Below are positions 1 to 7,873 of a stretch of DNA of 64,000 nucleotides, in pieces. Location: the NCBI RefSeq assembly GCF_013433315.1, contig NZ_WXVV01000014.1, positions 62,001 through 126,000 on the forward strand, given 5' to 3'. A program made the translations under genes and the position numbers. Source of the stretch: Pseudomonas crudilactis. GTDB lineage: Bacteria > Pseudomonadota > Gammaproteobacteria > Pseudomonadales > Pseudomonadaceae. The notes under the pieces were generated by a model that had not been told where the DNA came from, ran no database searches, and was given only the letters and a program-made list of their open reading frames with translations. How positions within the stretch are numbered: position 1 is the first letter of the stretch; each line of letters opens with the position of its first letter.

Positions 1-1384
1 CGGCGGGAATCGGATCCTGCCACAGCAGTTCTTCGTTCGGCAGTTCCGGGCCGAGGTAGCGCGACAGCGGGCCCATGTCACGGTGGATGAGCTTGTACCA
101 AGCGCGAGCGAAAGCATCGGCCAACTGATCCGGGTTGGCGAGGAAGCGCCGGGAGATCTGCTCGTAGGCAGGGTCGAAACGCAGCGCCAGGTCAGAGGTG
201 AGCATGGTTGGCGAGAGCTTCTTGTTCGGATCATGGGCGTGGGGAACGGTGCCGGCACCGGCGCCGTTTTTCGGAATCCACTGATGCGCACCTGCCGGGC
301 TTTTGCTCAATTCCCACTCGAAGCCGAACAGGTGTTCCAGGTAGTTGTTGCTCCACTGTGTCGGTGTGGTGGTCCAGGTCACTTCGAGGCCGCTGGTGAT
401 GGTGTCCGCCCCCTTGCCGGTACCAAAAGCGTTGCGCCAGCCCAGACCTTGCTCTTCAAGCCCGGCGGCCTCCGGTTCGGCGCCGACATTATCGGCCGGA
501 CCGGCGCCGTGGGTTTTCCCGAAGGCGTGACCGCCGGCGATCAAGGCGACGGTTTCTTCATCGTTCATGGCCATGCGGCCAAAGGTTTCGCGGATGTCGT
601 GGGCTGAAGCAACCGGGTCAGGATTGCCTTCCGGACCTTCGGGGTTCACGTAGATCAGGCCCATTTGCACTGCGGCAAGCGGATTTTCCAGGTTGCGTTC
701 GCCCTGATCGGTGCGGCTCTCTTCTCTGCCATGCAAATCCGGCTCGGCGACCAACGTGCCGTCACCGGGTTCCTGCATGGCGGACTTGTCCTTGCCGTAA
801 CGGCTGTCGCCACCGAGCCATTCGTGTTCCGAACCCCAGTAGACGTCTTCGTCCGGCTCCCACACATCAGGACGGCCCCCGGAGAAACCAAAGGTTTTGA
901 AACCCATGGATTCCAGCGCGACGTTACCGGTGAGAACGATCAGGTCGGCCCAGGAAATATTGCGGCCATATTTCTGTTTGATCGGCCACAGCAGGCGGCG
1001 GGCCTTGTCGAGGCTGACGTTGTCTGGCCAGCTGTTCAGTGGTGCAAAGCGTTGTTGCCCGGAGCCGGCGCCACCACGGCCATCGGCGGTGCGATAAGTG
1101 CCAGCGCTGTGCCAGGCCATGCGGATGAAGAGGGGGCCGTAGTGGCCGAAGTCGGCCGGCCACCAGTCCTGAGAGTCGGTCATCAGCGCATTGAGATCTT
1201 GTTTCAGGGCTTGAAAGTCGAGGCTTTTGAAAGCTTTGGCGTAGTCGAAATCCTTGCCGAACGGATCGGACTTTGGCGAATGCTGACTGAGGATTTTCAG
1301 GTTGAGTTGATTCGGCCACCAGTCACGGTTCGTCGTACCACCACCGGCGGCGTGGTTGAACGGGCATTTCGATTCGTTTGCCAT
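1..1384 (-). CDS. katG: Catalase-peroxidase KatG (N-terminal part; gene runs off the left edge)
   Basis: Bifunctional haem catalase-peroxidase that removes hydrogen peroxide. The visible part covers about 461 residues of a protein normally near 740-750, so the C-terminal domain is outside the window. Reading the minus strand gives MANESKCPFNHAAGG at the start, the distal haem pocket RMAWHSAGTYR with Trp91 and His92, and the proximal histidine motif GGHAFGKTHG near residue 280. There is no signal peptide. The ATG at 1384 follows an AAGGA Shine-Dalgarno sequence with 7 nt spacing. A candidate OxyR site lies about 85-120 bp upstream. The reading frame is intact throughout the visible part. Identity is certain from the two haem motifs. 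Confidence 0.96.
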   Translation of the reverse strand, partial: MANESKCPFNHAAGGGTTNRDWWPNQLNLKILSQHSPKSDPFGKDFDYAKAFKSLDFQALKQDLNALMTDSQDWWPADFGHYGPLFIRMAWHSAGTYRTADGRGGAGSGQQRFAPLNSWPDNVSLDKARRLLWPIKQKYGRNISWADLIVLTGNVALESMGFKTFGFSGGRPDVWEPDEDVYWGSEHEWLGGDSRYGKDKSAMQEPGDGTLVAEPDLHGREESRTDQGERNLENPLAAVQMGLIYVNPEGPEGNPDPVASAHDIRETFGRMAMNDEETVALIAGGHAFGKTHGAGPADNVGAEPEAAGLEEQGLGWRNAFGTGKGADTITSGLEVTWTTTPTQWSNNYLEHLFGFEWELSKSPAGAHQWIPKNGAGAGTVPHAHDPNKKLSPTMLTSDLALRFDPAYEQISRRFLANPDQLADAFARAWYKLIHRDMGPLSRYLGPELPNEELLWQDPIPA

Positions 1385-1468
1385 GTTCGGGTCCTTATCA
1401 GGTCTGCTACGGCCGGCTCGTGCCGACTTCGGACTAGTAAGGCTAGACCCGACTGGGGAAGTCAGCTA

Positions 1469-1505
1469 ATAGGCCGACTATTGGACATTGATAGTCAGAA
1501 CCTTT
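1469..1505. promoter_or_regulatory. Candidate OxyR binding site upstream of katG
   Basis: Four quarter-sites are spaced as in the OxyR consensus (ATAG-N7-CTAT-N7-ATAG-N7-CTAT): ATAG at 1469, ATTG at 1480, ATAG at 1491 and CTTT at 1502. Both ATAG elements are exact and 22 bp apart; the two CTAT positions are degenerate. It sits in the katG upstream region, where OxyR control would be expected from known Pseudomonas biology. This is a motif match only. Confidence 0.4.
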
Positions 1506-1535
1506 TACTGCGCGCTCGCCCTTATAGAATCCTGG

Positions 1536-3746
1536 TCAGGTGGATTGAGCCGTGTCGTCCTCCGGCACGTCGTCAAGGATGTCCTCTTGCCCCGGCAACT
1601 CGGTAATCACACTGAAATCCGTCACCTCAACCGCGCCCAAGCCATAACCCAGCAAATGGAAAGAAAACGCTTTGCGTTCTTGCGGGTTGTCGAAGCTGAA
1701 GTTCATTTCCAGTGGTTGCTCGGCGGTTGCAACCATCTCCTGTGGCAAACCGATCTGCACGTCCTGTTCAAACTCCTTGGCCTTGAGCTGAATGTACGCC
1801 GCCTGCTGCGGATCGACCGAGCGCACGGTCAGGCGCACGCGAGTGTGCGAGCCTTTGGGCATTTCCAGGTACTGCGCGCCGATCAGGTTGTCGGCCCAGT
1901 CATCGTTGATCTGCGCTTGCAGCGGGATGACGTTGGTGCTGCCGAATTGATAGCGGTGATTGAGCGGTGTGCGCAGCAGCGACAGGTCCAGCGCGTTGGC
2001 GCGGGCGGCAATTTGCCGGGCCGGTTGGCCGCTGTAGTTGCCCTTGTATTTGGCGCTTTCGGCGATGAAACCGGCGCTTTCGTAATAGCGGCAGCGGCGC
2101 GGCATGTCGCATTCGGAGAAGATCCCCTGACCGTTGTGATAGCGCAGCTTGCCGTTGGTGAACGACATGATTTCGCGGCCGGTGTCGTAGTCGCGAAACA
2201 GTGAGCGGCCGCTCAGTGCGGTGGGCACCGGCAAGTCGAAATAGTCGAGGATCGAGGCGCTCAGATCGACGTGGCCGTAAACCCCGGCATTCAGGCGCGG
2301 CAGTTGTTCATGCTCCGGCGTCAGGGTCAGATTGAATCCCCACGCCGAGGCCAGACGTACGCCATCGATGCCGTGGGATTCATCCGAGGTGATGACCACC
2401 AACGTGTCTTTGAGCACACCTTGACGCTCCAGGCTGGTGAGGAACTGATCCAGCGCATCATCGAGATAGCCGACCGCGGCCTGCTTCGGTGTCTCGTAGC
2501 GCTCCAGATAGTCATCCGGCGCGGAGTAGGGCTGATGGGTGCCCACGGTCAGCAGCGTCAGCATCCACGGCTGCTTCTGCTTTTTCAGTTGGCCGACATA
2601 ATCCAGAGCACCTTCGAAAAACGCCTTGTCATCCTTGCCCCACGGGAATTCCAGATAATTGCTGTTGCTGAACCATTCCAGACCATGGGTCGCATCGAAA
2701 CCGATGTGCGGCATGATCTTGTCTTTGGCCATGAAGCGCAGACCGGCGCCTTGCAGATAATGCGTGCTGAAGCCGTTCTGGCGCAGCTGCGCCGGCAGAC
2801 AGGCCTGATTGCGCTCTCGCTGGGTGAGCATCTCCACGCCTTTGGGCGTGCCGTTGTTGAGTTTGTCGTAATCGCCGCAAAGCATCGCGTACAGACCTCG
2901 AATGGTCTGGTGCGTGTGCAGCACGTAATCGGGGGTGTTCATGCCGCGCTCGGCCCAGCGGCTGAGGTTGGGCATCAGGTCTTGCTGGTAGTGGCTGCCG
3001 ATGGCCTCGCGGTTGGCGCGGATGTAAGCCCCGGGAATGCCTTCCAGAGCAATGATCAGCACGTTGCGCGCTTGTCCCGGTGTCCCCAGCAATTTGTGCC
3101 CGCTGAGGTCGACATCGGTCAGCCCGGCCATGGCCGGTGCGGCTTCTTCAACATCGCCGTCCAGCCATTCCTCGGCCTGGATCTGCAGGTCAGCGACCTC
3201 GCTCGCGAGCAATTGATGCGGCAGGTTGTAAACGCGCCAGGGATCAGCTTCGCTCGGCCACAGGTGTTGCGCACCCCAATGCGCGGCGAACAGCACCAGC
3301 GGTGCGGCCCAGACCGGGCGGGGCAGGGCCGGGCGGGAGACGTCGCGTCCGGCAAATTGCGTGAGCAGCCAGAACAACAAGGCCAGCAGCAAGGTGACGG
3401 CTAATGCCGGATGCGCCAGACCACCGCCAGTGGAGTTTTCCACGAACTGCGGATCGATCAGGTAATGAATATCGGAAGGCGTCGGCAGGCGGCCCACCGC
3501 GCTGACCAGTTCCGCCGTGGCCACCGCCAGCAGCCCCCAGAACAGCAGCACCGGCAGGGCCAGCCACCACGCCCGGCGATGCAATAACATCACCAGCAGA
3601 CTGCCAATCGCCAGATCCGACAAGTACCCCGGCAGGGTCGACCAGCCGAGTGCCGCGCGCAGGCACACCGGTACGATCAGCACCAGAACTATCAGTGAAA
3701 AGAGGCGGGCGTGCGACTGTCGCAACCGGTGAAAAAGAGCGCTCAC
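1536..3746 (-). CDS. LtaS/OpgB-type membrane sulfatase-family phosphotransferase
   Basis: Membrane-anchored alkaline-phosphatase-superfamily enzyme resembling lipoteichoic-acid-synthase-type and OpgB-type phosphoglycerol transferases, which transfer phosphoglycerol-like groups onto envelope glycans. The N-terminal third (to about residue 160) holds four to five hydrophobic segments, so the catalytic domain should be periplasmic. The catalytic domain starts with NVLIIALEG (metal-binding Glu), followed by HTHQTIRG carrying the likely Thr nucleophile, then GTHQP and ITSDESHG as further metal ligands. About 736 residues. The upstream ATG at 3767 has no Shine-Dalgarno sequence, whereas the GTG at 3746 lies 9 nt after GGAAGG, so GTG is preferred. 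It stands alone between katG and an intergenic region. The substrate cannot be told from sequence; a divergent OpgB-like role is possible. Confidence 0.78.
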   Translation of the reverse strand: MSALFHRLRQSHARLFSLIVLVLIVPVCLRAALGWSTLPGYLSDLAIGSLLVMLLHRRAWWLALPVLLFWGLLAVATAELVSAVGRLPTPSDIHYLIDPQFVENSTGGGLAHPALAVTLLLALLFWLLTQFAGRDVSRPALPRPVWAAPLVLFAAHWGAQHLWPSEADPWRVYNLPHQLLASEVADLQIQAEEWLDGDVEEAAPAMAGLTDVDLSGHKLLGTPGQARNVLIIALEGIPGAYIRANREAIGSHYQQDLMPNLSRWAERGMNTPDYVLHTHQTIRGLYAMLCGDYDKLNNGTPKGVEMLTQRERNQACLPAQLRQNGFSTHYLQGAGLRFMAKDKIMPHIGFDATHGLEWFSNSNYLEFPWGKDDKAFFEGALDYVGQLKKQKQPWMLTLLTVGTHQPYSAPDDYLERYETPKQAAVGYLDDALDQFLTSLERQGVLKDTLVVITSDESHGIDGVRLASAWGFNLTLTPEHEQLPRLNAGVYGHVDLSASILDYFDLPVPTALSGRSLFRDYDTGREIMSFTNGKLRYHNGQGIFSECDMPRRCRYYESAGFIAESAKYKGNYSGQPARQIAARANALDLSLLRTPLNHRYQFGSTNVIPLQAQINDDWADNLIGAQYLEMPKGSHTRVRLTVRSVDPQQAAYIQLKAKEFEQDVQIGLPQEMVATAEQPLEMNFSFDNPQERKAFSFHLLGYGLGAVEVTDFSVITELPGQEDILDDVPEDDTAQST

Positions 3747-4212
3747 AAAAAAAGACCTTCCAGTCATCAAAACGTCAAAAAAGTGTGCGCGATGATATCA
3801 AGGGTCGGCTGTCTGATCGCCTTTTTAAACGCACAGCTGACCCGCTGGCCAAGCACCGACTGCCGGGACTGGAATGTCTGCAGCCCTGATGCTCGTACGT
3901 GTTGCGCGACAATGGCGGCTATTGATGCCGCAGAGTCTCGACGGATTTATTGTTTCAGGCTGTTTAACAGCCCCCACAAACAGTCAGCGTGGGACCGGAT
4001 GTTCGGCACCTTGCATGTCACCACTTCAACCCCGGAGCGAGTGCTATCTCACTTGTACAGCTTGATCGTCACGCCTTCGTGGCAACCGCACGGCGTGTTC
4101 TGCCGGGAAGACGTTCGCGTACTATCGATATGCGATAAAGGTATTTAATTTCTATTTTTTATAGCGATAAAGTCAGACCTTTCAGCACACCATCCCCTGC
4201 TGCGAGGTTGTC
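3747..4212. other. Intergenic region with an A/T-rich promoter-like segment
   Basis: No convincing gene is present; short open frames here lack a ribosome-binding site and recognisable protein features. The right-hand end (about 4120-4175) is strikingly A/T-rich for this genome. It contains two exact copies of GCGATAAAG at 4132-4140 and 4164-4172, 32 bp apart, just upstream of the binding-protein gene at 4213. This looks like the promoter/operator of that gene. The rest (3770-4110) shows nothing recognisable. Confidence 0.45.
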
Positions 4213-5229
4213 ATGGCCACACCGTTCAAACGTTCTGCACTGACTCTGCTGGCCACTTCTCTGGCGGCGAGTGCGTTGCTCAGCACCGGCGCTCAGGCCG
4301 AAGGCAAGATCAGCATCGCCCAGCAATTCGGTATCGGTTATCTGATCCTCGATGTGGTGCGCGACCAGAACCTCATCGAAAAACACGGTAAAGAACAGGG
4401 CCTCGACATCAAGGTCGACTGGAACAGCATTTCCGGTGCCACGGCGATGAACGAAGCGCTGCTCACCGGCTCGCTCGACGTGGTGTCTGCTGGTGTCCCG
4501 CCGATGCTCACCGTGTGGGATCGCACCAAAGGCAAACAGAACGTCAAAGCCATCGCCGCACTGGGCTCGATGCCCAACTATTTGTTGACCAATAACCCGA
4601 ACATCAAGACCCTCAAGGACTTCACCGACAAGGACCGGATTGCCGTGCCTGCCGCCGGTGTAGGCTTCCAGTCGCGCACCTTGCAGATCGAAACCGCCAA
4701 GGAATTCGGTGATGCCCAATACAAGAAATTCGACGACATCTCGGTCAGCCTGCCGCACCCCGATGCAACGGCGGCCCTGATTGCCGGCGGCTCGGAAATC
4801 AACTCGCACTTCTCCAGCCCGCCGTTCCAGTATCAGGCGTTGCAGAATCCCAACGTGCACAAAGTGCTGAGTTCCTATGACGTGCTCGGCGGTCAAGCGA
4901 CGTTCAACGTGTTGTACACCACAGAAAAATTCCACGACGAAAACCCGAAAACCTACAAGGCGTTCTACGACGCACTGGCCGAGGCCGAGAAGATCATCAA
5001 GGCCGACAAACCGGCGGCGGCTCAGGCGTACATTCGTGTCGAACAGTCGAAGTTGCCGCTTGCGCTGGTCGAGCAAATCGTCAAGGACCCGGAAATCGAT
5101 TTCACCGTGGTGCCGCAGCGCACATTCATTTACGCGGAGAAATTGCAGGAGCTGGGTGTGCTGAAGAACAAGGCCGACAGCTGGAAGGATTACTTCTTTG
5201 AAGAGGCGCATGGTGGCGCGGGGAGCTAA
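4213..5229 (+). CDS. Periplasmic ABC substrate-binding protein, NitT/TauT/SsuA-like
   Basis: Secreted solute-binding protein of 338 residues. It begins with a Sec signal peptide (Lys/Arg near the start, hydrophobic stretch, cleavage after AQA near residue 29). The mature part has the NMT1/SsuA-like fold pattern, with motifs such as GISGATAMNEAL-type ligand-loop sequence (here SISGATAMNEAL), SLDVVSAGVPPML and VPAAGVGFQSRTL. Family members bind nitrate, taurine, aliphatic sulfonates or thiamine precursors. The ligand is not evident here. The start is supported by GAGG 6 nt upstream. No permease or ATPase gene lies next to it, so it is an orphan that must borrow a transporter encoded elsewhere. 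The A/T-rich upstream segment with repeated GCGATAAAG suggests nutrient-dependent regulation, but that is inference. Confidence 0.85.
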   Translation: MATPFKRSALTLLATSLAASALLSTGAQAEGKISIAQQFGIGYLILDVVRDQNLIEKHGKEQGLDIKVDWNSISGATAMNEALLTGSLDVVSAGVPPMLTVWDRTKGKQNVKAIAALGSMPNYLLTNNPNIKTLKDFTDKDRIAVPAAGVGFQSRTLQIETAKEFGDAQYKKFDDISVSLPHPDATAALIAGGSEINSHFSSPPFQYQALQNPNVHKVLSSYDVLGGQATFNVLYTTEKFHDENPKTYKAFYDALAEAEKIIKADKPAAAQAYIRVEQSKLPLALVEQIVKDPEIDFTVVPQRTFIYAEKLQELGVLKNKADSWKDYFFEEAHGGAGS

Positions 5230-5345
5230 GTGGGCGATTGATAACGAGGGGGCGTGGCGTTCTGGACAGGGAGATGGCCACTTAGTAGCATTCGCGGCCT
5301 ATGGATTTCTATCCCGAACGTCGACCGACGCATCAAGGACCCCCA

Positions 5346-6050
5346 ATGCACAAGTTCACCCATGGCGATGTAACCGTTGACTTCACTGTGTTGAGCGGTG
5401 AAGTGGTGGGCAGCGAAAAAATGAGCGAAACCCACATCACCTCCACCGGTGGTAACGGACAAGTCAACAGCCTTGGCCAACCTGTCGCACTTCAGATCAA
5501 CACTATGTTGGTCGTCAATCATGAGTTCTGGATCAAAACGGCCGACGGCATCGAACACGATATCCAATTGCGCGGTCTCGATATTCCTCTGCGCAGCGGG
5601 CAGGACATTTCGCTGATCAGCGCCGTCAGCAACGATGGCAAGACCGTTTTGCACACTCACCTGCAAAACCAGACCTCAGCCAAGACATATCAGATTCGCG
5701 ATGGCAAGGCGCTGAACACCGAACTCGAACTGTCACCGTTTCGCTGGAAGCCTTTGCTGATTGCTTTTGTCTTGTGGGTTGGCATCGGTTTCGTTTCAGG
5801 CGTACTGGGTTTTCTGGTGGGGGCGGGCTACTACATTTATCAGTGCGTCAAAGGTTCCAAGCGCAAGAAGCTGCTGATCACGGCACTGGATAGCTTTCTT
5901 GCCCAATTGAATCAGCGGGTCGAAAGCCAATATCACGCACCGCAACCTGCCCAGGCACAAGCGCCCGATCAGCCCGAGGTGCAGGCACCGACCCAGCCCG
6001 CAGCCGTGACCAGCATCAATGTGCGCAAGGCGTTGTCACGCAACGGCTGA
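5346..6050 (+). CDS. Unrecognised protein with one long hydrophobic segment and Pro/Gln/Ala-rich tail
   Basis: I do not recognise this 234-residue protein. Residues 1-130 form a beta-rich soluble domain without a signal peptide. A strongly hydrophobic, Gly-rich stretch at about 136-165 (WKPLLIAFVLWVGIGFVSG and onward) could form one long or two short membrane helices. It is followed by a basic stop-transfer patch (KGSKRKK), a short helical region and a low-complexity tail rich in Pro, Gln and Ala. The frame can be extended to an ATG at 5301, but the ATG at 5346 is preceded by AAGGA with 5 nt spacing and is chosen. It follows the orphan binding protein on the same strand after a 116-bp gap and is not obviously linked to it. 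Similar proteins are often annotated as hypothetical membrane proteins in Pseudomonas. Confidence 0.7.
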   Translation: MHKFTHGDVTVDFTVLSGEVVGSEKMSETHITSTGGNGQVNSLGQPVALQINTMLVVNHEFWIKTADGIEHDIQLRGLDIPLRSGQDISLISAVSNDGKTVLHTHLQNQTSAKTYQIRDGKALNTELELSPFRWKPLLIAFVLWVGIGFVSGVLGFLVGAGYYIYQCVKGSKRKKLLITALDSFLAQLNQRVESQYHAPQPAQAQAPDQPEVQAPTQPAAVTSINVRKALSRNG

Positions 6051-6076
6051 GCACGTCGTCGAGCCACGTGCGACGG

Positions 6077-6283
6077 TCAGTCGCGCGCAGGTTCGCCATC
6101 ATCAAAAATGCTTTCAATCGGCATTTCGAACGCCCGGGCAATCTGAAAAGCCAATGGTAGACTCGGGTCGTAGCGTTCGTTTTCAATCGCGTTGATTGTC
6201 TGGCGTGACACGTTCAAGCGTTGCGCCAGATCGACCTGCGACCATTTGCGCTCGGCGCGCAGTGCCTTGAGTCGGTTTTTCAT
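6077..6283 (-). CDS. Small XRE-family helix-turn-helix regulator
   Basis: A 68-residue protein that is almost entirely one Cro/CI-type DNA-binding domain: KALRAERKWSQVDLAQRLNV, then SRQTINAIENERYDPSLPLA, ending with an acidic tail. The frame can be read from further upstream, but the ATG at 6283 overlaps the stop of the preceding membrane-protein gene as ATGA (6280-6283), the usual sign of translational coupling, and leaves an intact domain. It is therefore the second gene of a two-gene operon with the four-helix membrane protein at 6280-6654. Pairs of this sort are common in bacteria and are usually autoregulated; a palindromic candidate operator lies upstream of the pair at 6667-6686. Target genes are unknown. 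Confidence 0.88.
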   Translation of the reverse strand: MKNRLKALRAERKWSQVDLAQRLNVSRQTINAIENERYDPSLPLAFQIARAFEMPIESIFDDGEPARD

Positions 6284-6654
6284 TGGTAGCGGCGTCGCGC
6301 AATTTGCAGGCCGACAATCCACATCAGACCCATCACCGGCCACACGCACGTCCACGGAATGTGCGGAGCGCCGACGTTTTCCAGAAAGCCATAACTGAAC
6401 GTCAGGAGTGCCGAGGCGGCAAAGGCAAAACCCAAAGCTTCGAACTGGATGCGCAGATGCATTTCATCCATGCGCCGCATGTTGCGTACGATGGCCCAGC
6501 ACATCAGGCCTGCTGGAAGGATCGGGGTCAGTGCGACAACGGATCGCAGAATAATGTTGGCATCCAGCAGGTACTGGCTGGCGATCAGTGAAATCGTCAG
6601 CACCAGCATGTAGAGGATCGTTGCGGCGCCCAGTTCGAGGTAGTAGCGGTTCAT
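6280..6654 (-). CDS. Small four-helix membrane protein, partner of XRE regulator
   Basis: A 124-residue integral membrane protein with four predicted hydrophobic segments (about residues 8-28, 36-56, 74-92 and 100-118) and a charged cytoplasmic loop (RNMRRMDEMHLRIQFEA) between helices 2 and 3. No enzymatic motif is visible. The start ATG at 6654 follows AGGAAG at suitable spacing. Its last codon and stop overlap the start of the XRE gene by 4 bp, so both are made from one transcript. The function is unknown; in comparable pairs the membrane protein is thought to sense an envelope or lipid signal or to protect against a membrane-active agent, but nothing here shows that directly. Confidence 0.8.
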   Translation of the reverse strand: MNRYYLELGAATILYMLVLTISLIASQYLLDANIILRSVVALTPILPAGLMCWAIVRNMRRMDEMHLRIQFEALGFAFAASALLTFSYGFLENVGAPHIPWTCVWPVMGLMWIVGLQIARRRYQ

Positions 6655-6666
6655 TCTTCACTTCCT

Positions 6667-6713
6667 ATGTAAAAGACCCTTTACATGGTCGTCGAAGATT
6701 TATTCGATGTAAA
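6667..6713. promoter_or_regulatory. Palindromic operator candidate upstream of membrane-protein/XRE operon
   Basis: A perfect inverted repeat ATGTAAA-N6-TTTACAT spans 6667-6686, only 13 bp upstream of the operon start codon. A third exact ATGTAAA copy is at 6707-6713. The position over the promoter/leader of a gene pair that encodes an XRE regulator suggests an autoregulatory operator. This rests on symmetry and position only. Confidence 0.5.
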
Positions 6714-6744
6714 GCACGCTTTCCATCATGGCCGCAACGGCCGA

Positions 6745-7200
6745 TCAATCGGCGCCATTCACCGATTTGATCAGGTTGTTGCGCAACTTGACGATCGATT
6801 GCTGCATCTGGGTGAACTCGTCCGGGGTCAGTCCGGTGGCGTCGAACAGGGTGCTGCCCGACGACACTTCGCGCAAGTCGCGACCGCTCTGGGTCAAGCT
6901 GATTCGCACCTGGCGTTCATCCGCCGGGTCGCGCTGGCGTTGCAGGTAACCCATGGCTTCGAGTTTTTTCAGGATCGGGGTGAGGGTATTGGATTCCAAA
7001 AACAGCTTTTCGCCGAGGCTGCCGACGGTCTGATCGTCCTGTTCCCAGAGCGCCACCACGGTGATGTATTGAGTGTAAGTCAGGCCGAGCCGTTCGAGGA
7101 TCGGCTTGTAGGCTTTGCCGAAGGCGAGGTTTGTCGAATAGACGGCAAAGCACAGAAAGTCGCTGAGCTTGAGATCGGTGGGAGCGTTGCTGTTCTTCAT
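6745..7200 (-). CDS. ohrR: Organic-hydroperoxide sensing repressor OhrR (MarR family)
   Basis: A 151-residue MarR/OhrR-type winged-helix repressor that senses organic hydroperoxides through an N-terminal cysteine and controls ohr. Near the N-terminus LSDFLCFAVYSTNLAF carries the conserved peroxidatic Cys. The DNA-binding part reads LTYTQYITVVALWE, then LFLESNTLTPILKKLEAMGYL and the wing RDPADERQVRISLT. Three in-frame ATGs cluster at 7212, 7206 and 7200; only the last has a proper Shine-Dalgarno sequence (GAGGA, 5 nt away). Its neighbour upstream on the same strand is ohr (7384-7836), the classical partner. A palindrome shared with the ohr promoter lies 154 bp upstream of the ohrR start. Confidence 0.93.
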   Translation of the reverse strand: MKNSNAPTDLKLSDFLCFAVYSTNLAFGKAYKPILERLGLTYTQYITVVALWEQDDQTVGSLGEKLFLESNTLTPILKKLEAMGYLQRQRDPADERQVRISLTQSGRDLREVSSGSTLFDATGLTPDEFTQMQQSIVKLRNNLIKSVNGAD

Positions 7201-7353
7201 GTTCATCCTCATGGGTCGGGTGACCGTTCAACCGTATGGAGCGAACTATACGTCGGATGCGATTTTATCGGGAGTGTTGAGTATTTGATCAAGCCAATCG
7301 GTTCGCCCAAGAGAGCAGGGCGAGCCGATTGCATCTTTATCTTATGCGCCTAT

Positions 7354-7368
7354 ATCGCATGCGATGTA
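7354..7368. promoter_or_regulatory. Putative OhrR operator in the ohr-ohrR intergenic region
   Basis: ATCGCATGCGATGTA, with a perfect 12-bp palindrome at 7354-7365. The same 15 bases recur in the ohr promoter at 7889-7903. It lies between the ohr stop and the ohrR start, so it could let OhrR repress its own gene. Inferred from recurrence and symmetry. Confidence 0.55.
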
Positions 7369-7383
7369 TTTGACTGAATAAAA

Positions 7384-7836
7384 TTATTCGGTAATGACGT
7401 TCAATGCCACGTTGATGTTGCCGCGCGTGGCTTTCGAGTACGGGCAGATCTGGTCGGCGGTGTGCGCCAGGTTTTTCGCGACGTCTTCGGCAATGCCCGG
7501 TACCCGCAGGGTCAGGCGAGCCTGAAGGAAGTAGGCCGGGCCGGTCTGGCCGAGGTCGACTTCGATGTCCACCGACATGTCGGCTGGCAGCACCACATTC
7601 AGGTCGTTGGCAACCAGGCCGACGGCGGCGGTGTAGCAAGCTGACCAGGCACCGGCAAACAGTTGCTCAGCGGTTGGATGCGGCAAGGCGTTGGCAAATA
7701 CGTGCGCCGGTTTGGCACTGCCCGGGGAGGACAGTTGAATGTCGAGATTACCGTTGTGCCCGCGGGAGGTGATGCCGGCACTGGCAGCGGTGGTGTGGGT
7801 TTTGCCGGTGGCGAGTACTTTTTCGATCGTGTGCAT
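7384..7836 (-). CDS. ohr: Organic hydroperoxide resistance peroxiredoxin Ohr
   Basis: Thiol-dependent peroxidase of the Ohr/OsmC family that reduces organic hydroperoxides using dihydrolipoamide-type reductants in the cytoplasm. About 150 residues, close to the family length of about 142. Both catalytic cysteines are present in their usual contexts: LFAGAWSACYTAAV and ADQICPYSKATRGN. The C-terminus NVALNVI is typical. The ATG at 7836 (MHTIEKV) has GAGG upstream and matches family starts; an upstream in-frame ATG at 7857 is less likely. It is followed on the same strand by ohrR. Two palindromic elements 40-70 bp upstream are probable OhrR sites, so induction by organic peroxides is expected. 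Confidence 0.96.
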   Translation of the reverse strand: MHTIEKVLATGKTHTTAASAGITSRGHNGNLDIQLSSPGSAKPAHVFANALPHPTAEQLFAGAWSACYTAAVGLVANDLNVVLPADMSVDIEVDLGQTGPAYFLQARLTLRVPGIAEDVAKNLAHTADQICPYSKATRGNINVALNVITE

Positions 7837-7873
7837 GGGATTAATCCTCAGAGACATAATGGTTGGATTTGTT

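Noticed and set aside
3711..4148. Small plus-strand open frame in the region after the sulfatase gene
   Set aside because: It begins inside the sulfatase gene, lacks a ribosome-binding site, is Cys/Arg-rich without recognisable domains and runs into the promoter-like segment.
4159..5211. Long antisense frame opposite the substrate-binding protein
   Set aside because: The plus-strand frame has a signal peptide, ribosome-binding site and family motifs; the antisense translation has none.
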